A stretch of DNA of 64,000 bases, from positions 620,001 through 684,000 of the forward strand of contig NZ_JACVFC010000001.1 of the NCBI RefSeq assembly GCF_014529935.1, given 5' to 3'. Source of the DNA: Chitinophaga qingshengii (lineage in GTDB: Bacteria; Bacteroidota; Bacteroidia; Chitinophagales; Chitinophagaceae). A program made the position numbers and the translations under genes. The notes beneath the pieces were generated by a model. It ran no database searches, was not told the DNA's origin, and worked only from the letters and a program-made list of their open reading frames with translations. Within the stretch, counting starts at the first letter, position 1; the number at the start of each line of letters is the position of its first letter. Positions 17,190-25,689 of the stretch are shown here, one piece after another.

Positions 17190-18077
17190 TTACAATTGCA
17201 ACAGGTCCCGTACCTGCTTTAATTGCGGTGTAGTAACACGTGTTTTATCATAGGCCAGGTAAATCATATTACCAGGCGCTTTCGCATCTGCCCACAGTTG
17301 TTTTAATTCTTTTTTTTGCAGATAGCCTTTCGCCAGATAATCTGCTACGATCGCCACCCCTTCGCCGGCAGCCAGGGACTTGAGAACACTGTCATCATCC
17401 GGAATCACAAAGCGGGGCTTTATCTGCGGACGCTTCTGGAAATTCTCCTGCCAGAAACGGCGGCCGGCAGCCAGATCACTGCTGTAGGCATACCAGGTTT
17501 GCCCCTGCAGCCAGGCTTCTGCTGCTGCCATATCCTTTTTACGGATGGCTTTACGGAGAGAAGTATCATCCAATCCAATATTAGCCACCAATATATACTG
17601 CTCGGCTAACACCGGCTCATATACGATATTCTTTTCCTGCCCGACAGTGGTGGTCAGCGTAAAATACATATCTCCCCTGATCACCTTCTCCAGCAAGGGT
17701 TTGGCATGATCAAACTCGAAGATAAAATTAGCCTCCGACTGACTGATGCGCGGTGCTATCAACGCCTGAAAAAACGCTTTCGGCGCACCAATGCAGGTCA
17801 ACGGAACATCCTGTGCACAGGCATTGCGGAAATCTGTTTCCACACTTTCCAGTTTCTCTACCGCTTCTATGATTTGTGTATACAACAGCTTACCGTAATC
17901 GGTAGGTACCATGCGCCGGGGCTGCCTTTCAAATAACGGATGACAGATATAGGCTTCCAGTCCCGCCAGGTGCTGACTAACATTAGGCTGCGAAATCAAC
18001 AGTTCCTGCGCGGCCCCCGTCAGGGTGCCCGTCTGATAAATCGCTTTAAAAGTGCGAAACCATTCAAAATTAACCAT
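17190..18077 (-). CDS. LysR-family transcriptional regulator
   Basis: A 295-aa LysR-type regulator from the ATG at 18077. Residues 3-60 are the winged helix-turn-helix (FEWFRTFKAIYQTGTLTGAA, then QPNVSQHLAGLEAYICHPLF). The rest is the periplasmic-binding-like effector domain (about 90-290). It diverges from the serine hydrolase gene at 18189; the 111-bp gap is very A/T rich with overlapping ATAAA/TTTAT repeats (about 18085-18130) that could hold a T-N11-A LysR site, but no single site stands out. LysR regulators usually control the divergent neighbour, so the hydrolase is the likely target. Confidence 0.9.
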   Translation of the reverse strand: MVNFEWFRTFKAIYQTGTLTGAAQELLISQPNVSQHLAGLEAYICHPLFERQPRRMVPTDYGKLLYTQIIEAVEKLESVETDFRNACAQDVPLTCIGAPKAFFQALIAPRISQSEANFIFEFDHAKPLLEKVIRGDMYFTLTTTVGQEKNIVYEPVLAEQYILVANIGLDDTSLRKAIRKKDMAAAEAWLQGQTWYAYSSDLAAGRRFWQENFQKRPQIKPRFVIPDDDSVLKSLAAGEGVAIVADYLAKGYLQKKELKQLWADAKAPGNMIYLAYDKTRVTTPQLKQVRDLLQL

Positions 18078-18188
18078 ACCCAAATTTATAAAAATATTTA
18101 TAGTTTGATATAATTTATCCTATTTTATTTATACCAACAACTGCCTCATCTTTGTGTCATCAAACACAAAAAGTAACAATCTACCATC

Positions 18189-19454
18189 ATGAAAAAGTAT
18201 ATATTGAGTGTTATTGCCATCCTGGCAATGACCGGTACAACCTATGCCCGGCAAGGCCTGGATACCCAAAGAACTTCCCGCATCGACGACGTTATCAACC
18301 GCCATATCCACGCAGGACATATACCCGGAGCTACCGTACTGGTAATGCGCCACGGACAGATCGTATACAATAAAGCCTATGGCTATGCCGACGTGGCTTC
18401 GCACAAACCCATGCAAACAGACAATATCTTCCGCATCGCTTCCCAGACCAAAGCTGTTACCAGCCTGGGAGTGATGATACTGTGGGAAGAAGGGAAATTC
18501 CAGCTGGATGATCCGGTGTCCATGTACATCCCGGCTTTCAAAACCCCTCGGGTGAAAGTGTCTTTCAACCCACAGGACAGTAGCTATACTACCCGTCCGG
18601 CCAGCCGGGAAATCACCGTGCGCGACCTGCTGCGTCATACCTCCGGCATCGCCTACGCTGCTGTATTCAGCGATCCGCAAATGCAGGCGATCTACGCGAA
18701 AGCCGGTGTGGTAAGCGGTATCGGCACCATGGCGTCTGACCTGAAAACGAAGATGACACTGCTGGCGCAGCAACCACTCATGCACGACCCCGGACAAGCT
18801 TTTACCTATGGGCTTAACACCGATCTGCTGGGCTATCTCATCGAAATATGGAGCGGCCAGCCACTCGATGTATTCCTGCAACAACGGGTATTTAAACCGC
18901 TGGATATGCAGGACACCTATTTCCATCTGCCGGCAGCCAAACAACAAAAGTTAGTAACACTTTATGAAGAGGTGAACGGAAAAATGCTGCCGGTAACGCA
19001 TCCGCTGTATGAAGGCGTAGACCCGCTGTTCCCAAACCGGCAAGGGACTTACCTCTCCGGCGGCGCCGGACTGGTGTCCACCACCGCAGATTATGCCAAA
19101 TTCCTGTCTGTTTTTATGAACAAAGGCAAGTATAATAAACGGACGATTATCAGTCCCGCTACCGTAGCGCTGATGCTGACCAACCAGCTGGAAGCGGGCG
19201 TACGCCCTTCTCCCCTTCCTGCACAACCGGAACCGTTCCAATTTGGACTGGGGTTTGCCCTGGAAACAGCTGTCAACGATCACCTGATGCCTTACAGAAT
19301 TGGCACCTTCAGCTGGGGCGGTGCCTTTAATACGCATTACTGGGCCGATCCGCAGGAAGGGCTGATAGGACTGGTATTTACACAGGAGTATCTATCGCCT
19401 TACTGGAGCATTGGCGACGAATTTAAAACAGCCGTGTATCAGGCGTTGGATTGA
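18189..19454 (+). CDS. Serine hydrolase, beta-lactamase (class C/esterase) fold
   Basis: A secreted 421-aa protein with signal peptide (MKKYILSVIAILAMTGTTYA). The catalytic SxxK is S85-Q-T-K88 in FRIASQTKAVTSLGVMIL. The second motif is a Tyr in FTYGLNTDLLGYLIEIWSGQ, and the third region is near the C-terminus (FSWGGAFNTHYWADP, a variant of the KTG/HxG element). Members act as D-aminopeptidases, esterases or penicillin-recognising enzymes, and true beta-lactamase activity is uncommon. It diverges from a LysR regulator, like AmpR-ampC pairs, but the motifs are closer to esterases (EstB type) than to AmpC. Confidence 0.85.
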   Translation: MKKYILSVIAILAMTGTTYARQGLDTQRTSRIDDVINRHIHAGHIPGATVLVMRHGQIVYNKAYGYADVASHKPMQTDNIFRIASQTKAVTSLGVMILWEEGKFQLDDPVSMYIPAFKTPRVKVSFNPQDSSYTTRPASREITVRDLLRHTSGIAYAAVFSDPQMQAIYAKAGVVSGIGTMASDLKTKMTLLAQQPLMHDPGQAFTYGLNTDLLGYLIEIWSGQPLDVFLQQRVFKPLDMQDTYFHLPAAKQQKLVTLYEEVNGKMLPVTHPLYEGVDPLFPNRQGTYLSGGAGLVSTTADYAKFLSVFMNKGKYNKRTIISPATVALMLTNQLEAGVRPSPLPAQPEPFQFGLGFALETAVNDHLMPYRIGTFSWGGAFNTHYWADPQEGLIGLVFTQEYLSPYWSIGDEFKTAVYQALD

Positions 19455-19461
19455 TAATAGC

Positions 19462-19490
19462 TAAGCCCGGGGTTTGCTGCTCCGGGCTTA
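19462..19490 (+). terminator. Hairpin terminator of the serine hydrolase gene
   Basis: A perfect 9-bp stem (TAAGCCCGG at 19462-19470, CCGGGCTTA at 19482-19490) with an 11-base loop, 8 bp after the stop codon. The following T tract is poor. Confidence 0.5.
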
Positions 19491-19503
19491 TTCATGCATC
19501 GGC

Positions 19504-19534
19504 TTTTCCTTCCCCCGAAAATGTTGTAACTTTG
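19504..19534 (+). promoter_or_regulatory. Bacteroidota promoter upstream of leader ORF and FemAB gene
   Basis: TTTT (19504-19507, one mismatch to TTTG), 19 bp, then a perfect TAACTTTG box (19527-19534). Transcription would start about 19541, next to the ATG of the small ORF at 19543 and about 260 bp before the FemAB gene. Confidence 0.65.
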
Positions 19535-19542
19535 CATCCGTC

Positions 19543-19698
19543 ATGTTACAGTTTTTATCATACAACACCCGGCAGCATCGTGCTTTTTCCGCTCCTGTAG
19601 CGGCTGCAGCTACGACTATCTCCTTTTGCTGCTTCTGTAAAAAACTGTACTTCATTTCCAATTTCAAGGACTTTCATACACTGACCCCGCGCTGCTGA
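19543..19698 (+). CDS. Candidate 51-aa leader peptide upstream of FemAB gene
   Basis: A short open frame that starts almost at the predicted transcription start, 9 bp after a perfect -7 box, and ends about 100 bp before the FemAB-like start. It contains a run of small residues (SAPVAAAATTIS), then a cysteine-rich stretch (FCCFCKKLYF). The 5' end and length would fit a leaderless translated peptide used for attenuation of the downstream gene. FemAB enzymes consume aminoacyl-tRNA (Gly, Ala or Ser), so the alanine run is suggestive. There is no independent proof that it is translated. The segment 19699-19802 behind it contains T-rich stretches but no clear terminator hairpin. Confidence 0.35.
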   Translation: MLQFLSYNTRQHRAFSAPVAAAATTISFCCFCKKLYFISNFKDFHTLTPRC

Positions 19699-19802
19699 CA
19701 GCCACATCGGGGACCTTCTACTTTATAACGTTATTATTTATTCGTTTCATTTCCGGCAGGAGATGAAGCGCTTTCTTTTTTTACACTTAACCATGATGCA
19801 TC

Positions 19803-20924
19803 ATGTATCTTGACATTTGCAAAAAAGAGATCAGACAGGTAAACAAAACAGCTATTTTGCAGCAGACCGCCTACTGGTCGGAGGTAAAGCGCCGCCAGGG
19901 CTGGGAAACCTATGCTTTCGATTTTAAGGTGCAGCGGCAGGACTTATTTGCCGGCGCCGATAGCGCTCATTATACAGCGAGCGACGTACTCGTCATCCTC
20001 CGTCAGATCAACGATGAACACTCTATCGCCTACGTTCCCTACGGCCCGGAGATAGAACCGGATGCTGACTGCCAGGGTGTTTTCCTGGAAGAGCTGTCGG
20101 AGAGCCTGCGACCATTGCTACCGCAGAAATGTATCATGATCCGTTATGATCTGGCCTGGCAATCGCACTGGTCAGGTGATGAACGGTATTTCGATGAAAC
20201 CGGCAGCTGGCTGGGTCCTCCGGCTAAACAGATGCAGGAACTGCGTTTTAATTATAATACCCGCAACTGGAACCTGAAGAAGTCCAACACCGACATACTG
20301 CCCTCTAATACCATTTTTATGGACCTGCGGAAAGATGATCAGCTGTTGCTGGACCGCATGAAAACCAAGACCCGGTACAATATCCAGCTGGCCAACCGTA
20401 AAGGCGTTACCGTAAAGGCAGCGGGACTGGAAAATATAGACACCTGGTATGACCTGTACGCACAAACGTGCGCCCGCAATGGTATTGTACAGGAAGATAT
20501 CAATTATTTCAGGACAGTGCTGACGGCTCGTGCCAATCAAAGCACCTCTCCTGCCGATGTGGAAATGTTACTCGCAGAGGCAGATGGAATACCGCTGGCA
20601 GCAATGTTCCTGGTGGTAGCCGGTAACCGGGGAACCTATTTATATGGGGCTTCTTCCAATTCGCACCGCAACTATATGGGCACCTATCTGCTGCAATGGG
20701 AAGCCATACGCCGGGCTAAACGTAAGGGCTGTACGGAGTATGATTTCTTTGGCGTATCTCCTAATCCTGATCCGCAACATCCCCTCTATGGCCTCTATAA
20801 GTTCAAAAACGGTTTCGGCGGAGAACTGTACCACCGCATGGGTTGCTGGGATTATCCGCTGCTGGAAGCGCCTTACGCTGCTTATACCGCGGCAGAATTA
20901 AGTAACGGCCGTTATCACCGTTGA
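19803..20924 (+). CDS. FemAB/FemX-family peptidoglycan bridge aminoacyltransferase
   Basis: A 373-aa cytoplasmic protein with two GNAT-like lobes as in Fem transferases, which add amino acids from aminoacyl-tRNA to the lipid II side chain. Recognised parts are QTAYWSEVKRRQGWETYAF at the N-terminus, FMDLRKDDQLLLDRMKTKTR, NIQLANRKGVTVK, and the C-terminal GTYLYGASSNSHRNYMGTYL with LLQWEAIRRAKRKGCTEYDF and PLYGLYKFKNGFGGELYHRM. The length fits the family and the long coiled-coil arm of FemA/X is absent. Most Bacteroidota have unbranched peptidoglycan, so the real acceptor may differ (other FemAB-like proteins modify different substrates). Confidence 0.88.
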   Translation: MYLDICKKEIRQVNKTAILQQTAYWSEVKRRQGWETYAFDFKVQRQDLFAGADSAHYTASDVLVILRQINDEHSIAYVPYGPEIEPDADCQGVFLEELSESLRPLLPQKCIMIRYDLAWQSHWSGDERYFDETGSWLGPPAKQMQELRFNYNTRNWNLKKSNTDILPSNTIFMDLRKDDQLLLDRMKTKTRYNIQLANRKGVTVKAAGLENIDTWYDLYAQTCARNGIVQEDINYFRTVLTARANQSTSPADVEMLLAEADGIPLAAMFLVVAGNRGTYLYGASSNSHRNYMGTYLLQWEAIRRAKRKGCTEYDFFGVSPNPDPQHPLYGLYKFKNGFGGELYHRMGCWDYPLLEAPYAAYTAAELSNGRYHR

Positions 20925-20935
20925 GCAATAATGAT

Positions 20936-20982
20936 TACATTTGTCTCCATTTGTTATAAATATAAATTATTTTAAATATAAC
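20936..20982 (+). promoter_or_regulatory. Candidate promoter and operator of the LexA-like repressor
   Basis: A perfect TACATTTG box at 20936-20943 is followed by an imperfect inverted repeat bounded by GTTATA (20953-20958) and TATAAC (20977-20982), ending 9 bp before the ATG. A repressor with an XRE domain commonly binds such repeats over its own promoter. No good -33 element is seen. Confidence 0.4.
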
Positions 20983-20991
20983 GGAAAGAAA

Positions 20992-21744
20992 ATGAAGAAG
21001 CCAACTTTCTGGGCAGGGAACCTAAGGACATTACGTACACGGAAAAAGCTGTCACAGCAGCATCTGGCCGATCTGCTGGGTATCAACAGAAATAAAATCA
21101 CAGCACAGGAAAGCGGCAAAACACGAAATCCACGGTTGGAAGACCTGGTCCTGATCTCCGATTTTTTCCGGGTAGATCTTGATACGTTTATCAGAACAGA
21201 CCTGCAACAAGCCAGCGAAGAACAACTAACGGAACTGGAAGCCGGTAATACCATCGACTTAACAGGCAGGCATATACGTATTTTACCGATCACCGTGGAC
21301 CAATCCAACGAAGAGAATATGGAATACGTGCCCGCGAGGGCCAAGGCCGGCTATCGCAGCGGATTTGCAGACCCGGAATTTATCGCCGGCCTGCCAAAGT
21401 TCTCGCTGCCGGAACTGCCACGCGGCAAAACCATCCGTATGTTCCCTATCTCCGGCGACTCTATGCAGCCTATCCCCGATGGCAGCCATATCATCGCCCA
21501 ATACCTGGAAGACTGGTCACACCTGAAAGACAATACGGCCTGTGTGCTCGTACTGAAAGGCGGAGAAGAAGATATCATCTTTAAACTCGTGAGCAGCCGT
21601 ATCAAACAAAAAGGCACACTGTTGCTGCGTTCCCTCAATGAGGAATATGATGACTTTGAAGTACCTATCAATGAAGTAATGGAAATCTGGACATTTATCG
21701 GTTACCTGAGCAAGCAGCTACCGGAAGTGACAGCGATGCAATAA
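20992..21744 (+). CDS. XRE-family repressor with S24 (LexA-like) peptidase domain
   Basis: A 250-aa protein from the ATG at 20992. Residues 7-65 form an XRE helix-turn-helix (NLRTLRTRKKLSQQHLADLL, then INRNKITAQESGK). Residues 117-240 are a LexA/S24 domain: the cleavage-region motif AKAGY (117-121), the nucleophile Ser 157 in FPISGDSMQP and Lys 198 in IIFKLV, forming the Ser-Lys dyad. Such proteins self-cleave on RecA filament signals or act as stress regulators. No prophage genes are nearby, so this looks like a chromosomal regulator, not a phage repressor. Its targets are unknown. Confidence 0.9.
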   Translation: MKKPTFWAGNLRTLRTRKKLSQQHLADLLGINRNKITAQESGKTRNPRLEDLVLISDFFRVDLDTFIRTDLQQASEEQLTELEAGNTIDLTGRHIRILPITVDQSNEENMEYVPARAKAGYRSGFADPEFIAGLPKFSLPELPRGKTIRMFPISGDSMQPIPDGSHIIAQYLEDWSHLKDNTACVLVLKGGEEDIIFKLVSSRIKQKGTLLLRSLNEEYDDFEVPINEVMEIWTFIGYLSKQLPEVTAMQ

Positions 21745-21790
21745 TCTTCCATCTCAACCCCGTGTGGAAGGAGAAGACACCCCATAATTC

Positions 21791-21814
21791 CCCAGGGCTA
21801 TAAAGCGCCCTGGG
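21791..21814 (+). terminator. Hairpin after the LexA-like gene
   Basis: A perfect 8-bp stem (CCCAGGGC at 21791-21798, GCCCTGGG at 21807-21814) with an 8-base loop, 46 bp after the stop. No T tract follows, so termination is uncertain. Confidence 0.35.
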
Positions 21815-21840
21815 CCAATAACCCCTCCGGGCCGCCTGAT

Positions 21841-21876
21841 AAAAATAAAGAGGCTGCCCTGTTATCCAGGACAACC
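21841..21876 (-). terminator. Terminator of the DUF4402/usher operon
   Basis: On the minus strand, a 10-bp stem with two G-T pairs (plus strand GGCTGCCCTG at 21852-21861, CAGGACAACC at 21867-21876) followed by CTTTATTTTT. It lies 30 bp after the stop of the last DUF4402 gene. Confidence 0.7.
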
Positions 21877-21905
21877 CCTTTTTCTAGCAACCGCAACAAA
21901 ATTGC

Positions 21906-22430
21906 TTAGTTATAGTTTACTGTAACGGGGAACGGCAGAAGGCTGTTGTACTGACCAGGAGTCTGGTTGGCACCTACATACAGGGTAGCACCCACGTTCA
22001 GCGCCTGAGTACCACCAGTCAGCAATCCACCGGTGATCACTGAAGGAGAGCTGGCAAAATTGGTGGCCAGCATAAATGCGCCAACATGTGTAGTATTATT
22101 CAATACTACAGGAATGAGCGGCAGGGTGATGGCGTAAGAATAACCATCTTCACCTGCTACGGAAAAAAGAGCAGGTGTAACAGTACCTGTTGTCGGTAAA
22201 GTAGAAACACCGCCTGTTGTGCTACGCACACCGGCTGGAGTAATTTTCAGGGTACCGGGAGTGGCAGAAGCGGCCAGGATACCGAAATTCAGGTCCAGTG
22301 TTTTGGTCAGGGTAATAGGAGTGATAACAGTGGCGAATGCATTGGCTGTTGCGGTAGCGGATGTTTGTGCAACTGCTTTACCAGCGAAAATGGCTGATGC
22401 GATAACGATTAATGATAACACCTTTTTCAT
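21906..22430 (-). CDS. DUF4402 protein, putative fibre subunit
   Basis: A 174-aa secreted protein with signal peptide (MKKVLSLIVIASAIFAGKAV, then AQ). The mature part is a beta-rich DUF4402 domain, which resembles spore-coat-U/pilin-like folds: ATVITPITLTKTLDLNFGIL near the start, TGTVTPALFSVAGEDGYSYA in the middle, and PFPVTVNYN at the C-terminus. The alternating hydrophobic C-terminal strand (PVTVNYN) is the type that could complete a neighbouring subunit. It is a close paralogue of the protein encoded at 26668-27192, sharing length, signal peptide style and the ending. It is the last gene of the chaperone-usher-like cluster, 70 bp behind the usher-like gene, and could be the major subunit. 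Confidence 0.85.
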   Translation of the reverse strand: MKKVLSLIVIASAIFAGKAVAQTSATATANAFATVITPITLTKTLDLNFGILAASATPGTLKITPAGVRSTTGGVSTLPTTGTVTPALFSVAGEDGYSYAITLPLIPVVLNNTTHVGAFMLATNFASSPSVITGGLLTGGTQALNVGATLYVGANQTPGQYNSLLPFPVTVNYN

Positions 22431-22500
22431 AAAAATTGGATTTAAAAAATGAACAAATAATTAAAATGATTAAATAATTGATTGACTAAATGAAAAGCTA

Positions 22501-25134
22501 TTATTTCGAAGGGTTAGAGGATAGAATCGGAATTATTTTAAACAACAACCCGTCAACAACATCACCATCCGGGTTTCGTTTAATAGAGACGGTTACCTCA
22601 GCGGGTTGGGCTGTCATATGCAGGCGCTGCAGCTGCGCCGGGTCCAGGCTTAAGGTATAGGCTCCCGGACGGAGACCAAGGTAGCTGAAGTAACCGTCAG
22701 ATTCTGTGAGCACAGAGGCCACAGTTTGACAGTCCTTATCCAGGATATTCACCCGGATACGGGACATGCCTTGTTTTTGATCGTTCCTGACCATGCCGGA
22801 TACTTCTCCGGAAACGGTCACCGGTATCTCTACCGGCTTGAACTGGTTGGGTAGGGCCGTTACACCGATGGCAGTATGTTTGAGCTGCCAGGCAATGGAA
22901 CTGAAGCCGTCGGGGTTAACACGTATCAGATATTTACGATAGGGTTCCAGATTAAAAATACGATAGAGGGTATCCTGTTTACTGAAGACGGACATGCCAC
23001 CGTTGATCTGTATAGAAAGTCCATCCAGCTTGGGTTCCCCGGCATCTCTTTTCCCATTTCCATTGAGGTCCAGAAACGCCAGCACCGTCAACTGCGCACG
23101 TCCTACACTACCCAGGTTGCTGGTCATCAGGTAATTGCTGGCCCGGTCATACATCAGACTGCCGCCGGCAGCAACAGATACGGAAGAGTTACGGCCTGCC
23201 AGTACAGTGCTCATGCTGGCTTTGGCGAAATTAAAATCGTAACGTAATGTTAGTCCCGTCAGAAACTGCTGACCAATAAAGTCCCTCTCCACGGAAAGCC
23301 GCACATACGTACGTTGCCGGATATTACGTTCCACTTCCACGCGGGCATTGGTAAACTGATGACTGTCATAGGAATACTGCAGCCGTGGCATGAGAAACAT
23401 ATTGGAGAAAACCCGGTAAGTCTGCGCCAGAGTGGTATACGCCATCAGTGGCGCATCTTTCCGGAAGTTACAGAAGGTGGTCAGGTTGGTATTCACGCCA
23501 CCAATAGTGCCGGAAGTAACCCATTCCGCCGTTGTATATTTCATCAATGGTATAGGGATATCCATCGGTATTTTTTCGTACGTGGGTGCCTGTTGTTCCG
23601 CCGGCGGCATGGTGATCTGGTCAACTGTCAGCCGGGAGAACAAGGAAAAATTGGGTTTCCGGATAGGCAGCATCAGCGACAGTTTCCGCTCTTCCAGGTA
23701 GTTAAATTTTACGGCATGCTGATCTGAGGAATAACGTTGATACATGGCTTCTACTTCCAGATCAAAAGGCAGCCGCCAGAAAAGAGAGGCTTTACTTCTC
23801 ACCTGGTAAGCGTATTCACCGCTGAAGATGAGATTGTCTGTCAGCCGCCAGGCTGCGTGCGCGAAAGGAATCGGTTTCCCTCCCGGAATGGAAGACAGGT
23901 ATTCCGTACCGGCGCCCACTGTGATACGTTTGGTGATGCCGTAATGCACAACACCCATCGCGTAACGACTGCTTTGTCCATCGAGTACCACGCCGCTGGT
24001 AAGGGTATATTCCATTTCACCGCCAGGCAGAAAATTAAAGGGCACCATAATTTCCCGTTGTTCGGTACGTACTTCCCCCCAGGGGCCATAAAAGCGCAGG
24101 GTAACAGTGGTATTGCCGTAAATGATGGGCACATTGAAGGCAAAGAAACCCGAAGCATCTGCCTGCTGGTAGTCGATCAGTTCATGATTGATGTACAGCT
24201 CTACTTTCCAGCCAGGCGTAGTGATGTCGGTCAACCGGTAGGTACCGAAGGCTGTCCTGTTGAGCGTGGGTGCGTTGGTAAACTGCACGCCGGCCAACGG
24301 ATACAATACGGAGGCAATAGCCATACTATTGATTTTACCTACGGTAACCTGCCGTAACAATGGATGATCATTGTTCACATAATGCCACATAAATTGCTGG
24401 TTGCGCAGATCCAGGTTACCATCTGTATAATTCAGTTGCAGGTTGGTTTCGCCACCGGCTGTCTGTCCGCCGAGTGACAGGCTGACATTGGTGGTATTGG
24501 CATTCTGCTGCCGGGTCGTCATCACCGACCAGTCGGCTGCATTCACGCTGAAAGCCTTCGCTTTGTTGCGGACGATAGTATCGGCCACCTCCTCTCCTTT
24601 CAACCGGTTAATATTATCACGGAGCTTTTGCTGTTTCATCTCCCGGATGACGGGCAAGTCGCGTTTAGTCGTCAGCGTTACAAACAGATCCCGGAAACGG
24701 AAAACACAGTTCAACCCGAACACTTCGCTCCAGCTGTTGGCGCGGAGGTAGAACCCCGAGGGTGTGCAGACAAGTGTTTGTGTGTTCATGGTGAAAGTTT
24801 TTTTGTTATAGGTAATCGTGTTCGTCGCTTTTTCGATCAGGTATTCATCGGCTGTTCCGGTAATAAATCCCGACAGGGTATCATACTGAGGGGAGATATT
24901 GTTTTTGATATGCAGGAAATCGAACAGGTCGCTCACTGACAGGTAAACATCCTGGTTACGGATGATGGCGGATATCTCAGCGGTTCCCAATTCCTGCATC
25001 CCCACGGTCACTACCAGTTCTTCGTCGGTCGCTGCGCTTTGTGCAGCGCACCGGCCCGGGCATCCCGCGATAGTGGAGGCGATGCAGAGCACGCCGAGCA
25101 GAACGGGCATGAGCATATCGTGAAGATGTTTCAT
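22501..25134 (-). CDS. Usher-like outer-membrane protein of a DUF4402 fibre system
   Basis: An 877-aa secreted protein. After a signal peptide (about 1-32) comes a small domain (42-110: VGMQELGTAEISAIIRNQDV, VYLSVSDLFDFLHIKNN) of the kind found at the N-terminus of Bacteroidota surface usher-like proteins. Then comes a long strand-rich part (about 190-690) with many alternating transmembrane-strand patterns, typical of a large beta-barrel. Inside it lies a beta-sandwich like an usher middle domain (GWKVELYINHELIDYQQADA, NTTVTLRFYGPWGEVR). The C-terminus has an SdrD-like segment (LTVLAFLDLNGNGKRDAGEP) and a carboxypeptidase-regulatory-like domain (VSGEVSGMVRNDQKQGMSRI). Placement beside a PapD-like chaperone and DUF4402 proteins makes it the candidate secretion pore. 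The usher role is inferred from context and layout. Confidence 0.7.
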   Translation of the reverse strand: MKHLHDMLMPVLLGVLCIASTIAGCPGRCAAQSAATDEELVVTVGMQELGTAEISAIIRNQDVYLSVSDLFDFLHIKNNISPQYDTLSGFITGTADEYLIEKATNTITYNKKTFTMNTQTLVCTPSGFYLRANSWSEVFGLNCVFRFRDLFVTLTTKRDLPVIREMKQQKLRDNINRLKGEEVADTIVRNKAKAFSVNAADWSVMTTRQQNANTTNVSLSLGGQTAGGETNLQLNYTDGNLDLRNQQFMWHYVNNDHPLLRQVTVGKINSMAIASVLYPLAGVQFTNAPTLNRTAFGTYRLTDITTPGWKVELYINHELIDYQQADASGFFAFNVPIIYGNTTVTLRFYGPWGEVRTEQREIMVPFNFLPGGEMEYTLTSGVVLDGQSSRYAMGVVHYGITKRITVGAGTEYLSSIPGGKPIPFAHAAWRLTDNLIFSGEYAYQVRSKASLFWRLPFDLEVEAMYQRYSSDQHAVKFNYLEERKLSLMLPIRKPNFSLFSRLTVDQITMPPAEQQAPTYEKIPMDIPIPLMKYTTAEWVTSGTIGGVNTNLTTFCNFRKDAPLMAYTTLAQTYRVFSNMFLMPRLQYSYDSHQFTNARVEVERNIRQRTYVRLSVERDFIGQQFLTGLTLRYDFNFAKASMSTVLAGRNSSVSVAAGGSLMYDRASNYLMTSNLGSVGRAQLTVLAFLDLNGNGKRDAGEPKLDGLSIQINGGMSVFSKQDTLYRIFNLEPYRKYLIRVNPDGFSSIAWQLKHTAIGVTALPNQFKPVEIPVTVSGEVSGMVRNDQKQGMSRIRVNILDKDCQTVASVLTESDGYFSYLGLRPGAYTLSLDPAQLQRLHMTAQPAEVTVSIKRNPDGDVVDGLLFKIIPILSSNPSK

Positions 25135-25164
25135 GATGCATGGTTTCTCAATACAGCAGGGGGG

Positions 25165-25647
25165 TTATTCTCCTGCTAAAAAAGTGATAAAAACCTGTCC
25201 GTTATATTTTCCTGAAGCCGTTTGTCCGGATTTGTTAACAGTCAATGTGCCGCCGATATGGATATTGGTCCGGGGTGTTTTCGTAATAAAAGGCATGACC
25301 GGGTCTGAGCCTTTGATACGGAGTGACATCGTGTTACCGTTGCTGCCTTTCAGCAGGGAGTTCGTTTCCAGGATGGCAATCCTGCTGCCTACAGGCGCCT
25401 GCAGTTCTATGACTGCCGGCGTGGCCATCCCTCCTCTCCCGATCTGGATCACATCTCCGGTGGTGGTGGTCATACCGTCGGCGTTGACGGTGATAGAACC
25501 GCCGCCCTGGCCGGTGCTAAACGTACCGAAATTCAGTTGCTGGATGATAGTGGGGGTTACCTGTGCCTGGGCTGGCAAACAGTGTAACAGACAGAGCATG
25601 CCCGTTACAGCCCACCCTACCGGGCGCTGTACAATATGCATACACAT
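25165..25647 (-). CDS. DUF4402-like protein, putative minor or tip subunit
   Basis: A 160-aa secreted protein. The signal sequence has a hydrophobic core (VTGMLCLLHCLPAQA, cleaved before QVTPT); ATG at 25647 and at 25641 are both possible. The mature domain resembles DUF4402 but is more divergent than the two paralogues: QQLNFGTFSTGQGGGSITVN, RGGMATPAVIELQAP and the final strand YNGQVFITFLAGE. It lies between the chaperone and usher-like genes (42 bp and 30 bp gaps), a position often used by adaptor or initiator subunits in chaperone-usher operons. That role is inference. Confidence 0.75.
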   Translation of the reverse strand: MCMHIVQRPVGWAVTGMLCLLHCLPAQAQVTPTIIQQLNFGTFSTGQGGGSITVNADGMTTTTGDVIQIGRGGMATPAVIELQAPVGSRIAILETNSLLKGSNGNTMSLRIKGSDPVMPFITKTPRTNIHIGGTLTVNKSGQTASGKYNGQVFITFLAGE

Positions 25648-25689
25648 GATCGGGAAATTACAAACGGGGTTAAGCGAAGAGGGTTATAT

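Noticed and set aside
20992..21744. The LexA-like repressor as a sign of a prophage
   Set aside because: No integrase, structural or lysis genes are nearby; both neighbours are chromosomal genes.
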